Assembly: GCF_020911925.1 (NCBI RefSeq)
Contig: NZ_CP087134.1
Span: 3,720,001-3,784,000 of the forward strand
Source: Flavobacterium cupriresistens
GTDB lineage: Bacteria > Bacteroidota > Bacteroidia > Flavobacteriales > Flavobacteriaceae
Direction of reading: 5' to 3'
DNA: 64,000 bases
Below are positions 24,754 through 33,981 of this stretch, one piece after another. The notes beneath the pieces are model-generated. The model was not told the origin of the DNA. It made no database searches and was given only the letters and a program-made list of their open reading frames with translations. Every line of letters starts with the position of its first letter. Within the stretch, counting starts at the first letter, position 1. Made by a program: the position numbers and the translations under genes.

Positions 24754-25335
24754 ATGAATCCAAACGTTGATTTTTATTTTGATGAAGCTAAAAAATGGCA
24801 GGAAGAACAGGAGCAATTAAGAAATATTGCTCTTGATTGCCAGTTGACCGAAGAACTAAAATGGGATTCTCCGTGTTATACGTACAAAGGCAACAATATC
24901 GTATTGATACATGCTTTTAAAGAATATTGTGCTTTTCTGTTTTTTAAAGGCGCTCTATTAAAAGACACAGCAAGTATTCTCATTCAACAATCGGAAAATA
25001 CGCAAGCCACACGCCAGATTCGATTCACAAATACAGCTGACATTACTGCAATAAAGGCGACTCTTAAAGCTTATATTTATGAAGCAATTGAAATAGAAAG
25101 AGCCGGTTTGCAAGTTACCTTTAAAAAAACGACAGAATTTGCCGTTGCCGAAGAATTTCAGAAAAAACTGGAAGAACTTCCGGATTTAAAAACAGCTTTT
25201 GAAGCCTTAACTCCCGGAAGACAAAGAGGGTATCTGCTTTATTTTTCGCAGCCCAAACAATCCAAAACCAGAGAAGTACGAATAGAAAAAGCGATGCTCC
25301 AAATCCTAAAAGGAAAAGGATTAAAAGACATTTAA
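24754..25335 (+). CDS. DUF1801/YdeI-family protein
   Basis: This 193-residue cytosolic protein has a DUF1801-like N-terminal domain (TEELKWDSPCYTYKGNNIVLIHAFKEYCAFLFFKGALLKD) and a YdeI-type C-terminal helical tail (ALTPGRQRGYLLYFSQPKQSKTREVRIEKAMLQILKGKG). It is the fourth gene of the ArsR operon. It is not closely similar to the YdeI protein encoded at 22847, though both share the C-terminal family motif. Confidence 0.88.
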   Translation: MNPNVDFYFDEAKKWQEEQEQLRNIALDCQLTEELKWDSPCYTYKGNNIVLIHAFKEYCAFLFFKGALLKDTASILIQQSENTQATRQIRFTNTADITAIKATLKAYIYEAIEIERAGLQVTFKKTTEFAVAEEFQKKLEELPDLKTAFEALTPGRQRGYLLYFSQPKQSKTREVRIEKAMLQILKGKGLKDI

Positions 25336-25361
25336 GATCATAAAAAACAAAACAAAGTAAT

Positions 25362-25928
25362 ATGAGTAGTAAAAAGAACCAATTATCTGCTGAGCAACAG
25401 GATCAGTTGCTTAGTGTATTAGAAGCTCGCTTTGAGAATAACAGCAAACGCCACGAAGGTCTTGAATGGCATAAAATTCAAGCCAAATTAGAAGCTAATC
25501 CGGACAAAATTTGGTCATTGGATGAAATGGAAAGAACTGAAGGGGAACCGGATGTTGTGGGGTATAATAAAGAGACCGATCAATACATTTTTGTGGATTG
25601 TTCAGTAGAAAGTCCAAAAGGTCGCAGAAGCTTTTGTTACGACCATGAAGCTTTGGAAAAACGTAAAGAGCACAAACCAAAAGACAGTGCTATTAATAAA
25701 GCTGCTGAAATGGGAATTGAAATCCTAACCGAAGAACAATACCGTGATCTGCAAAAACTTGGAAAATTTGACGCCAAAACATCCAGCTGGATTATAACGC
25801 CTCCCGATATCAGAAAGCTTGGCGGTGCTCTTTTTTCTGATTTTCGCTACAATACTGTTTTTGTCTACCATAATGGCGCTGATTCTTATTATGCAGCGAG
25901 AGGTTTTCGTGGGCGATTATTGGTTTAA
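25362..25928 (+). CDS. DUF4256 domain protein
   Basis: This 188-residue cytosolic protein is of unknown function. The family signature includes RHEGLEWHKIQAKLEANPDKIWSLDEMERTEGEPDVV, DCSVESPKGRRSFCYDHEAL and the closing YYAARGFRGRL. It is the last gene of the ArsR-AHSA1-DoxX-DUF1801 operon; DUF4256 genes are often found at the end of such operons. A terminator follows about 25 bases later. Confidence 0.9.
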   Translation: MSSKKNQLSAEQQDQLLSVLEARFENNSKRHEGLEWHKIQAKLEANPDKIWSLDEMERTEGEPDVVGYNKETDQYIFVDCSVESPKGRRSFCYDHEALEKRKEHKPKDSAINKAAEMGIEILTEEQYRDLQKLGKFDAKTSSWIITPPDIRKLGGALFSDFRYNTVFVYHNGADSYYAARGFRGRLLV

Positions 25929-25950
25929 TGATGAAGTTATTTCACATATA

Positions 25951-25987
25951 AAAAACCTCCAAAATCAAATGAATTTGGAGGTTTTTA
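25951..25987 (+). terminator. Terminator of the ArsR operon
   Basis: AAAAACCTCCAAAATC pairs with GAATTTGGAGGTTTTT in a long stem with a short AT loop, followed by a T-rich stretch. It could also act for the converging minus-strand gene. Confidence 0.85.
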
Positions 25988-26092
25988 TATCAAGTCAAAG
26001 ACTACTGAGATAGGTTTTTCTTATTTATTACTAAGACTTTCGTTTTATTTGTAGATTGTCTTTGTGTTACACTTCGCCAAAGCTGTAAAATC

Positions 26093-27085
26093 TTAGTTTA
26101 CAGCGGGACAATTACAATCGTACTTCTCCTTTCTACAAGCTAAATTCACCCCTAATGTAAGCTGGTGATAAGCGCCATTGTCAAATTTGACACTACCAAA
26201 AACGGAAGAATACGTGTAGGCAAACAGGAAGTTTCTATAGTTTATACCGATAATAGGTGTCAAATATTGTAATTTTTGTTTTGAAGTGCCACTTACCGGG
26301 TGCTGGGTATCTAAACCGGTACGATAAGACAAACCGGCCCACAGCATTCCTTCACTAAAATTCTTGTACGTTTTCAAATTTACATCAAGTGTCTTTTCTT
26401 TTGTCATTTCAGTAAATTGAAACATAACAGAAGGTTCCCATGATAACCAATCTGAATTGCCAAAAATGTAACCGGTACTAAAAAGATATTTCCTTAGGTT
26501 GCTTGTTTCATGATTGGAATCCTTATTTTGTTTGGTTTCCAAAATATTTTTTGCAGTCAGATGAACATACATGTCCAGATAATTATAGGAAGTTCCGATA
26601 TCAAAATTGACATGTGTTTCGCTTTCGACGTTTCCTTTAATAATCGGATCTGTAACACCGGAATCCAGAAAGTGAGTTTCATCTAACTGGCTTTGCGTGA
26701 TACCGCCACTTATTCCAAAAGAGAGTTGATTCAAATCGATAGCGTCCCTTGAAAACATAATGTGATGTGCATAAGTAAGTTGGATTCCTTTTTGAGAATA
26801 GTATCCGTTTTTATCGTTAAAAAGAATAATTCCTCCGGCCGATTTTTCGTCAAATCGGGTATTGTAACTCAAGGTCTGAAATGCAGGAGCGTCTTCGTGA
26901 CCGAACCATTGGTTGCGAATGGTTAATCTTATTTTATCACAATTAGCTGCTCCTGCCATTGAAGGGTGAATGAGATAGTAATTGTCGGATAAATAATCAG
27001 AGTAGATCGGAATTCCTTCTTGCGAAAAGCAATGTGCAGAGATCAGTAGAAGGGTAATATAAGAGACAAATCGTGAATACATCAT
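26093..27085 (-). CDS. PorP/SprF family T9SS-associated outer-membrane protein
   Basis: PorP/SprF proteins are beta-barrel partners needed to secrete or anchor particular T9SS cargo, mainly those with type B C-terminal domains. This 330-residue protein has a signal peptide (YITLLLISAHCFSQ), the start IPIYSDYLSDNYYLIHPSMAGAANCDKIRLTIRNQW typical of the family, and alternating barrel strands to the end. It lies directly downstream of the large type B cargo gene on the same strand (126-base gap), so it is probably the dedicated outer-membrane partner of that protein. Two adjacent ATGs open the gene; either works. Confidence 0.92.
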   Translation of the reverse strand: MMYSRFVSYITLLLISAHCFSQEGIPIYSDYLSDNYYLIHPSMAGAANCDKIRLTIRNQWFGHEDAPAFQTLSYNTRFDEKSAGGIILFNDKNGYYSQKGIQLTYAHHIMFSRDAIDLNQLSFGISGGITQSQLDETHFLDSGVTDPIIKGNVESETHVNFDIGTSYNYLDMYVHLTAKNILETKQNKDSNHETSNLRKYLFSTGYIFGNSDWLSWEPSVMFQFTEMTKEKTLDVNLKTYKNFSEGMLWAGLSYRTGLDTQHPVSGTSKQKLQYLTPIIGINYRNFLFAYTYSSVFGSVKFDNGAYHQLTLGVNLACRKEKYDCNCPAVN

Positions 27086-27211
27086 TCAAGTTTTATTTTA
27101 AATTTTATTCACTACTAACACAGTAGTTTTAGAAAATAGGGTTGTAAATAAAGCAGTTATTTTGTTGCAAATACGGTGCTGCTCTTTAGAATATTTATTT
27201 AAGAAAGTGTT

Positions 27212-30200
27212 TTAACGTTTCAGTGAAAAGTGCCCGTATAGCGTTTTTCGTGCCAATGGATCATCCTTGTCAGTGTACGTCATTGTAAACCAATAATCTG
27301 TGGCCGTAAGAGGAGTGTTGTTGGAGGTACCGTCCCATCCATTAGAATCTTGTGACAATTGAATTATAAATTTACCATAGCGGTCAAAAATTCTTATTTC
27401 GGGATTTTTAAAATTATCAAAGTTTTTGATGTGCCAGGTATCGTTTTGTCCATCATTATTTGGCGTAAAAAACTTTGGATAATCTAATGTTAGCGGATCG
27501 GGATCTGAAATGGCCTTATTGCATTTCTCTTCTACTTTGACAATTGGCGCTGTAAGCACGCAACCATTTTGGTCTGTAATCATAACGGTATACTCCCCTA
27601 TTTGGTCTGCTATATAAGCATCACTATTGGCATTAGTAATAGTTGTATTATTTTTTTTCCATTGATACGATTTAATTTGTGTTGATGATGAATTTGCTAC
27701 AGCCTTTAAAACGGTTTTATACGGATAACAGAAAAAGAAATTACCTTCTATTTTAACTGTTGGTAGTCCGCTATTTTTAGCAATAGTGAGAGTCTTATTA
27801 ATTGAAAAGGTACAATTCGAAATAAAAATTTTGGTTATTTTGTAGGTACCAATGGATGCAGACGAAACGAGGATCTGTGGGGTGTTAGTTATTGTTACCC
27901 GAGGTTGCGAAATTCCGTTTAGTTTGTATTCAATTATATAAGGTCCCGGTTCAGTGCTTTTTATTTCAATCTGAATGTCAGTGCCTGTTCCCTGACAAGT
28001 TGATCTGTCAACCTTAGAAAGTACTATATCCGGAGTAGCTACATTGGAATTGATATCTAGAGATTCATCTAATACGGTATCAAATCCTGCTGCAGTAATT
28101 TTTGTTAGTCTATAAATACCGATTGGTGCTGGTGATTTGAAAAGTATATGTGGACTTTTATTTATAGTTGTTGCAGGTTGCGCTACTCCATTTATCTCGT
28201 ATTCTATTGTAAAGGGGCCTGGCTTGGTACTTTTTATTTCAACTATAACACCCGGTCCGATACCGGCACAAATAGATGCACCATAGGCAACAAGTTTAGC
28301 ACTCAAATTTGATCCGGTAGTTGTTGGGGGTATAACAAGGCTGTTGTTTAATAAAGCATCACAACCTGAAGCGGAAATCTTTGTCAAATGATACGTACCT
28401 TCCGGAGCCGGTGAAGGGATAAGAATGTAAGGACTACTATTTGCTGTTACGGTAGGTTGCGGTACTCCGTTTAATTCATACTCGATTAAAAAAGGACCGG
28501 TTTCAGTACTTTTTATTTCAATCTGGACACCGGGGTCTGCTCCAGAAGATGGTGAGGCTGCATATTTAGAAAGTGTAGCATTCAGGACCGGATTGGCTGC
28601 TGTTGTAGTAATAGTAAGTTTATCGTCTAATATAGTAGTGCATCCGGCAACAGAGATTTTCGTCAATCGATAAATTCCATTTGAAGCGGGTGCTGTAATA
28701 AGAGTATACGGGCTGGTAGTTGCGGTTACAGATGGCTGTGATATTCCGTTTATCTCATATTCGAGGATAAAAGGACCTGGCTCCGTACTTGTTATTTCAA
28801 TCTGAATCCCGGAGCCTTTTCCAGTACAATAATTCCCTCCATATTTAACTAATTTTGCAGTTGCTACAGCTCCAATATATTTTAATTCTATTGGGCTACA
28901 TACGACTTCACCAGCGCTAACGGCATCCGCCACAGCAGTAAGTGCATAGCTGCCTTCTTTAACTGATTGTATGGTATACGGATTTTGCGAAGTGGTCACA
29001 TCCGGAAAACTAATCTCCGGAGATACGGCTGTTTTTTTATAACTGAATGTATAAGGAGCTTTGCCGGAGAAATAGACTTTTAAGGATAATTCTTTTCCAC
29101 AAGTGGCATTAAAACCTTCCATTCTGGCGGTAGGTGCAAAACAGCTGTTAGCACCAGATCCGCCATATACTTCAGCCAGTCCTTTTTTAGGATCAAAAGC
29201 TGGTAGAAAGGTTACTATTGCTTCTATTACAGCTGACATTTGATACCTAAAAGAAATAGGATTTCCTCCATTAATTCGATCAAAAACAGGCTTAATAGTA
29301 TTTATAAAGTTTTGTTCCTGTACGCCAAAAGAAGCGTAAAAAGGCATTATTTTTTTTATGTATTCCTCTACTTCGTTCCACGCAAATAAAGCGTCGTAAT
29401 AGCCTCTGAAACTATGTGCTGTTTTATTGGTGATGCCAAAAACAGCGGCATCTGTCCAATTGATGTCAGCAACTTTGTTGTCCAGTACTTTTGTTAATCG
29501 GTTGGTTTGTTCCGCATAAAGCCGATTGGTTGCAGCAGGTGTAGATGGAGAAATTCGATCCATTAGGTTTGTTGCGCTGATAGCAGCTGAACGGTCTTTG
29601 TCAAAAAGATCTTCAAATGAGGAATGATTCATGCCCTGATTATAAGCCATGCCAATTATTTTGACAGCGGCATAAGGATCGTTTGATTTTTTAAAAAAGT
29701 CAATCGGATTCCAACATTTAACATATTGCCAATACGCTACATTTCGATAATCATGATAGGCTTTCACAATCGATTGAAATTCAAAACTCGAACTTGTATT
29801 TGGGGTACCTATAAAACTTTTTTTATCAATTTGTGGAATAAAACAGGGATAGCTTGTATTTAACTCTGTCCAGCTCCCTCCCATTTCTTGTTGAAAATAC
29901 CCTACAGCTACAGCACCACTGGCATCATAACAATACAAAGGAGCATTGATGTCATTATGGGGGTATGTCTTTGTAACCCAATTTGGGGCAATAAGCTGAC
30001 TTCCTTCACAGCTTGCTTGTGATTCCTGAATAGCAGTAGCAAAGTATGCATTGATACTCATTGCATCAAATCCCATTAGGTTTGTAAATAAAGAATGGGA
30101 CACCGCCATCGCAATAGCCCAACCTTTCCGATTCTCGGGAATATAAACCTGTATTGGAGCATTCCAGGCAAAAACTGATCCTTCACCTATTCGTATTTCC

Positions 30201-30682
30201 TGAGCAGCCGGGCCAACTGGTTTTACCGTACAGGCAGCACTAAAATTCCTTTCACATTTAAAGTTCTCATGTGCAGGAGGTGTGTAACAACTTATTCCTG
30301 TAATGGGATTGCCGTTTAAAATGCCTTCGTCAGGTGGAAACATCCCTAATTCATAATCCATTGTGACACTGTATGTAGTTGTGCCAGCGGGAAGAGCATT
30401 TCCGAAGGTCGTTTTTTTTAATTCAACTACACCATTATCTCCATTTTGAATGACGTCTAATCCTGACCACACTGTAGTATTTGAGACAGCTTTCCAATTA
30501 AAAGTAAAGTCATAATCTGTAATTGGAGCTGAAGTATTGTTGTGAATTTTAAAGTCCAAAACAATAGTTTTTCCATACTTACCCGTCATACAAAACTCGT
30601 AAGTTACCTGGCTGTAAGAAGCAGTAGTGGCGAATAAAATAGAAAATAAAAGATAGCGTAATTTATACAAGTTCATAAGCAT
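27212..30682 (-). CDS. Large T9SS type B cargo with CBM-like, lysozyme-fold-like and repeat domains
   Basis: This secreted 1156-residue surface protein has a signal peptide at residues 1-25. Residues 27-130 look like a carbohydrate-binding beta sandwich of the CBM2/CBM3 sort (TDYDFTFNW, VVELKKTTFGNALPAG). Residues about 185-360 carry the motif set of goose-lysozyme/lytic-transglycosylase domains: IQES (E220), GAVAVGYFQ (261-264) and AYNQG (346-350). Four approximately 90-residue repeats follow at 605-693, 698-786, 793-877 and 883-968, each with the pattern EPGPFILEYEINGISQP. An Ig-like unit ends near 1050. The final 85 residues (PKFFTPNNDGQNDTWHI...FDRYGK...WDGT) are the type B T9SS sorting domain. 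Peptidoglycan or chitin cleavage is possible but unproven. Confidence 0.85.
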   Translation of the reverse strand: MLMNLYKLRYLLFSILFATTASYSQVTYEFCMTGKYGKTIVLDFKIHNNTSAPITDYDFTFNWKAVSNTTVWSGLDVIQNGDNGVVELKKTTFGNALPAGTTTYSVTMDYELGMFPPDEGILNGNPITGISCYTPPAHENFKCERNFSAACTVKPVGPAAQEIRIGEGSVFAWNAPIQVYIPENRKGWAIAMAVSHSLFTNLMGFDAMSINAYFATAIQESQASCEGSQLIAPNWVTKTYPHNDINAPLYCYDASGAVAVGYFQQEMGGSWTELNTSYPCFIPQIDKKSFIGTPNTSSSFEFQSIVKAYHDYRNVAYWQYVKCWNPIDFFKKSNDPYAAVKIIGMAYNQGMNHSSFEDLFDKDRSAAISATNLMDRISPSTPAATNRLYAEQTNRLTKVLDNKVADINWTDAAVFGITNKTAHSFRGYYDALFAWNEVEEYIKKIMPFYASFGVQEQNFINTIKPVFDRINGGNPISFRYQMSAVIEAIVTFLPAFDPKKGLAEVYGGSGANSCFAPTARMEGFNATCGKELSLKVYFSGKAPYTFSYKKTAVSPEISFPDVTTSQNPYTIQSVKEGSYALTAVADAVSAGEVVCSPIELKYIGAVATAKLVKYGGNYCTGKGSGIQIEITSTEPGPFILEYEINGISQPSVTATTSPYTLITAPASNGIYRLTKISVAGCTTILDDKLTITTTAANPVLNATLSKYAASPSSGADPGVQIEIKSTETGPFLIEYELNGVPQPTVTANSSPYILIPSPAPEGTYHLTKISASGCDALLNNSLVIPPTTTGSNLSAKLVAYGASICAGIGPGVIVEIKSTKPGPFTIEYEINGVAQPATTINKSPHILFKSPAPIGIYRLTKITAAGFDTVLDESLDINSNVATPDIVLSKVDRSTCQGTGTDIQIEIKSTEPGPYIIEYKLNGISQPRVTITNTPQILVSSASIGTYKITKIFISNCTFSINKTLTIAKNSGLPTVKIEGNFFFCYPYKTVLKAVANSSSTQIKSYQWKKNNTTITNANSDAYIADQIGEYTVMITDQNGCVLTAPIVKVEEKCNKAISDPDPLTLDYPKFFTPNNDGQNDTWHIKNFDNFKNPEIRIFDRYGKFIIQLSQDSNGWDGTSNNTPLTATDYWFTMTYTDKDDPLARKTLYGHFSLKR

Positions 30683-31268
30683 TTGAAATAAGATTTAGAT
30701 TTCGAGTGGTTTTCTTCGAAATTTCCTCACTTCGGGTTTAAGCTGCAATTAGCATACGTTACAAATACCAGTTAACTTTATTTGGTATGGTGCAAGAGTG
30801 CTTGGACTGTGTCGTGTCATTTTAACTTTGAATAGTGTCCTTTCTTAAGATTTACAGTTTTACAAACTATGGAAAGAACAAAACACTCTTTATTATTACG
30901 ATAATTGCATTTACAGAGCGAAATTATCAAACAGACTAATTTTGTTTAAATCAAACTTATAAGTGTGTTTATCTAGTTTATGGATGAATATGTAAATTGT
31001 GCTCTCCAGCTCTCTCAAGTAGTGAGATCAGATTTGTTTACCGGATCTTGATTTGCAAAGGATGCTGAGTTGGTATTTTTAAAGATTAAAAAATGGAATT
31101 TTAATCTACTCCGGTTTCCTGTATTAATTTTATGTAATTTTGATAGGGAATTTTGCTATTTAGTCTATACAAAACGTTCTTTTTAGGCTTTACTAAGGAT
31201 GTTTTTGTGCGTTATAATTCATTGCAGCCAACGGGTTAAAACAGAGTTAATATTTTAAAACGATACAG
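30683..31268. other. Intergenic region, no gene seen
   Basis: This 586-base stretch between divergent genes is AT-rich. The only structure I notice is an imperfect inverted repeat ATACCA/TGGTAT at 30765-30787 upstream of the type B cargo gene. Promoters for both flanking genes should lie here but none matches the consensus well. Confidence 0.5.
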
Positions 31269-31826
31269 TTGATACAATTTCTAAAATCTTTGCAATTACT
31301 TTCTGATACTGAACTTCAAAAATTAGAGGGTATCACCAAAACAAAATTCTTAAAAAAGAAGGAGTACTTCATTAAAGAGGGTGCAATATGTACTGAACTA
31401 GTGCTAATTAAAAGTGGTATTTTAAGGTCCTATTATAGTAATATTGAAGGGAAAGAAACGACTAAATGTATTGCATTTGAAAATGAATTAACTACTGCTT
31501 ATTCAAGTTTTATAACACAAGAAGCAACTTATGAAAATATCCAGGCATTATGTGATACAGAACTAATCATTCTGGAAAGAGATGCGTTATATTCTTTATA
31601 CGCGGATAGTTTTGAATGGCAAAATTTAGGCAGGAGGCTAACCGAACAGCACTATATTGATCAGGAAAACAGAACGATCTCCTTTCAAAAACAAACTGCT
31701 AAGGAGCGCTATGAAATACTAGCAGCAAACCATTCAAAATATATCAAATTCATTCCGTTAAAACACCTCTCTTCTTTTTTAGGTATTTCTCCAAGGCATT
31801 TAAGCAGGTTGCGCAACGGCACTTAA
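31269..31826 (+). CDS. Crp/Fnr-family regulator
   Basis: This 185-residue regulator has an N-terminal cyclic-nucleotide-binding-like barrel (KKEYFIKEGAICTELVLIKSGILRSYY) and a short C-terminal HTH (KHLSSFLGISPRHLSRLR). The phosphate-binding RxSA motif of real cAMP-binding Crp is absent, so it probably does not bind cAMP. Most Bacteroidota Crp-like genes of this length have this form and regulate the adjacent gene. The start is a TTG at 31269; no in-frame ATG lies near. It sits 76 bases before an alpha/beta hydrolase gene on the same strand, its probable target. Confidence 0.9.
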   Translation: MIQFLKSLQLLSDTELQKLEGITKTKFLKKKEYFIKEGAICTELVLIKSGILRSYYSNIEGKETTKCIAFENELTTAYSSFITQEATYENIQALCDTELIILERDALYSLYADSFEWQNLGRRLTEQHYIDQENRTISFQKQTAKERYEILAANHSKYIKFIPLKHLSSFLGISPRHLSRLRNGT

Positions 31827-31902
31827 TTTGAAGACATTTGTCTATTTCTTAACAGGTTACTTCAAGCCATCTTTGTATAAATTAAACCAATAGAGTATAC
31901 AA

Positions 31903-32817
31903 ATGACAGCAACCACAGATTTCAATTTATCAACTGAAGCTAAGGAACCTTTTAAAGTTGATCCGACGTTAAAGCCAGTCTTCGAAAGACATACTGCAAA
32001 AATTAAAGGAGGTATTCAATACATTGATGAAGGAAATGGGATTCCGGTTTTATTTGTTCACGGTGCCTTATCTAATGCCAATACCTGGAGGAAAGTTATT
32101 CCAATTCTAAGTCAAAATTACAGATGTATTGCCATTGACTTGCCTCTTGGAGGGAATTATTTAGCGGTAGCAGACAATGTTGATTTAACACCAATTGGAA
32201 TTGCTATGTTACTCAATGAATTTCTGGAATATCTTGGTATCAACGAAATTATTGTAGTTTCAAATGATACGGGGGGTGCCTATGTGCAGATTTTTGCTTC
32301 ACTTTTTCCTGAAAAAGTATCGAAACTGGTGTTTTCAAATTGTGAAGTCCTTGCTATTTTTCCGCCTGCGAAGTTTGCATATCTAAAATACGCCGTGAGA
32401 GTTCCGGGTTTTACTTTTTTGTTAAGTCGTGTCTTTTCTTTAAAATTTTTGCTGAAAAAGGATTTGATTATGGGATTGTTATCTTTAAAAGTAACAGATC
32501 AGGAATTATCAAATTTATACTTAAATAATTTTATTAGCGATAAAGGAGTCAGAGCTAATTTTGCAAGTGCTACCAAAGCGTGGTCTCCAAAATATACCAT
32601 CGAAGCCGCTCAGAAATTGCGAACCTTCGAAAAACCGGTGTTGATACTTTGGGGGAATCAGGATTTCAAACTTTTTCCCTTAAAATTAGGAGAAAATTTA
32701 AAAGCTGTTTTCCCAAATGCAAAACTTGTGGAAATTGCTAACGCGAGAACCTATATTCAGGAAGATCAACCGGATCGAACAATTGAGGAGATTGTGCAGT
32801 TTATTGATTATAGATAA
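31903..32817 (+). CDS. Alpha/beta hydrolase with Asp at the nucleophile and no clear catalytic His
   Basis: This 304-residue alpha/beta hydrolase fold protein has the oxyanion motif VHGALSN (about 52-58) and the nucleophile elbow VSNDTGG with D122, the arrangement of haloalkane dehalogenases and epoxide hydrolases. The third triad position normally reads GHFxQED; here it is ARTYIQEDQP, with Thr where His belongs. The WGNQDF segment supplies the usual acidic residue. The protein has no signal peptide. It may be a pseudo-enzyme or use another base. Its neighbour is a Crp-like regulator gene. Confidence 0.82.
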   Translation: MTATTDFNLSTEAKEPFKVDPTLKPVFERHTAKIKGGIQYIDEGNGIPVLFVHGALSNANTWRKVIPILSQNYRCIAIDLPLGGNYLAVADNVDLTPIGIAMLLNEFLEYLGINEIIVVSNDTGGAYVQIFASLFPEKVSKLVFSNCEVLAIFPPAKFAYLKYAVRVPGFTFLLSRVFSLKFLLKKDLIMGLLSLKVTDQELSNLYLNNFISDKGVRANFASATKAWSPKYTIEAAQKLRTFEKPVLILWGNQDFKLFPLKLGENLKAVFPNAKLVEIANARTYIQEDQPDRTIEEIVQFIDYR

Positions 32818-32877
32818 ATTAAATATTCCAGTTTAATCTGGTAGAGCGTAAACTGGAATATTTTTTTTCTGTTTTAT

Positions 32878-33981
32878 TTATTGCAATGAAGCGATAAATT
32901 TTTGCATTTCTTCCTTTTTGCCAATCGTAATTCTGGACCACTTCCCCTCCTCTTCGTAAATTTTGGTACCGATTATATTATTGACTTCTAACTGGTGAAA
33001 AAAATCTTTTTTATAATTTTTTAAAGAGAAATAAATAAAATTGGAATTCGAGTGAATACACGAAATGTTTAATTTCTCTAACTCCGCAATGGTATAATCT
33101 CTGGTTTTCTGATTTAATGCTTTTGTTTCGTTTACAAAATTTTCATCTTTTAATGATGCTATCGCCGCTGCTGTTGAAACAACGCTAACAGCTCCATTAG
33201 CCCAGGTTTGGAGTTCGCTCAGTTTTTCAATTGTACTCGAATTGGCAATGGCATACCCTATTCTTGCGCCTGCTAATCCGTATACTTTTGAGAAAGTTTT
33301 GGCAATTATTACATTTTTATTTTCAAGTACCAAGTGACTTACCGATTCTTGGTCAGTAAAATCAATATAGGCTTCATCGACTAAAACAATGGAGTTTTTA
33401 GAGGCCTGAGATATGAATTGTATTAAATCGTTTCTTTCGCAAATGGTTCCCGTTGGATTGTTTGGATTACAGATATAAACCAACTTTGTGTCAGCAGTAA
33501 TTGAACTTAGCATTTTAGGAAGATCAATTTTTTTGTCTGCTGTTAATGGAACTTTGATTTTGGTTAGCCCTAATTTTTCGGCAGTATCCGTCCAATATCC
33601 GTAACTTGGGTCTGCAATAACAAGATTGCCTTTTTGTAAGGCTGCAAATTGGCTTACTAAATCTAAAATTTCAGTTGAACCTGCGCTAATTAAAATATTG
33701 TTGAGGTTCACCTTGTTTTTTACTCCTAATAAATTGACTAATTCGGATGAAAGCTCCCAACCGTATCTGTTGCTTAAAGTTATGCTTTCGATCATGGCTG
33801 TTTTTGCGGCTTTAGACGGGCCATAAGGGTTTTCGTTTGAACTTAATCTAACAGGAGTGTCTTTGCTTTCTTTTTCAGGAAAATGATCTGTGGGTAAAGC
33901 AAATGTTTCAAACGGAACGAGTCCAAGTCCAACAACACCAACACTAATTTTTTTTAACCAGTCGCGTCTATTATTTTCCAT
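32878..33981 (-). CDS. Tat-exported histidinol-phosphate-aminotransferase-like PLP enzyme
   Basis: This 367-residue fold type I PLP enzyme of the HisC-like group carries a twin-arginine signal: RRDWLKKISVGVVGLGLVPF at residues 5-24. The enzyme part includes SSNENPYGPS (46-56), SAGSTEIL (99-106), CNPNNPTG (171-178), VDEAYIDF (201-208) and the PLP lysine K232 in TFSKVYGLAGARIGYA. HisC enzymes transfer the amino group in histidine synthesis in the cytosol. The Tat signal instead predicts a folded PLP enzyme in the periplasm, where its substrate is unknown. No histidine genes are nearby. Confidence 0.88.
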   Translation of the reverse strand: MENNRRDWLKKISVGVVGLGLVPFETFALPTDHFPEKESKDTPVRLSSNENPYGPSKAAKTAMIESITLSNRYGWELSSELVNLLGVKNKVNLNNILISAGSTEILDLVSQFAALQKGNLVIADPSYGYWTDTAEKLGLTKIKVPLTADKKIDLPKMLSSITADTKLVYICNPNNPTGTICERNDLIQFISQASKNSIVLVDEAYIDFTDQESVSHLVLENKNVIIAKTFSKVYGLAGARIGYAIANSSTIEKLSELQTWANGAVSVVSTAAAIASLKDENFVNETKALNQKTRDYTIAELEKLNISCIHSNSNFIYFSLKNYKKDFFHQLEVNNIIGTKIYEEEGKWSRITIGKKEEMQKFIASLQ

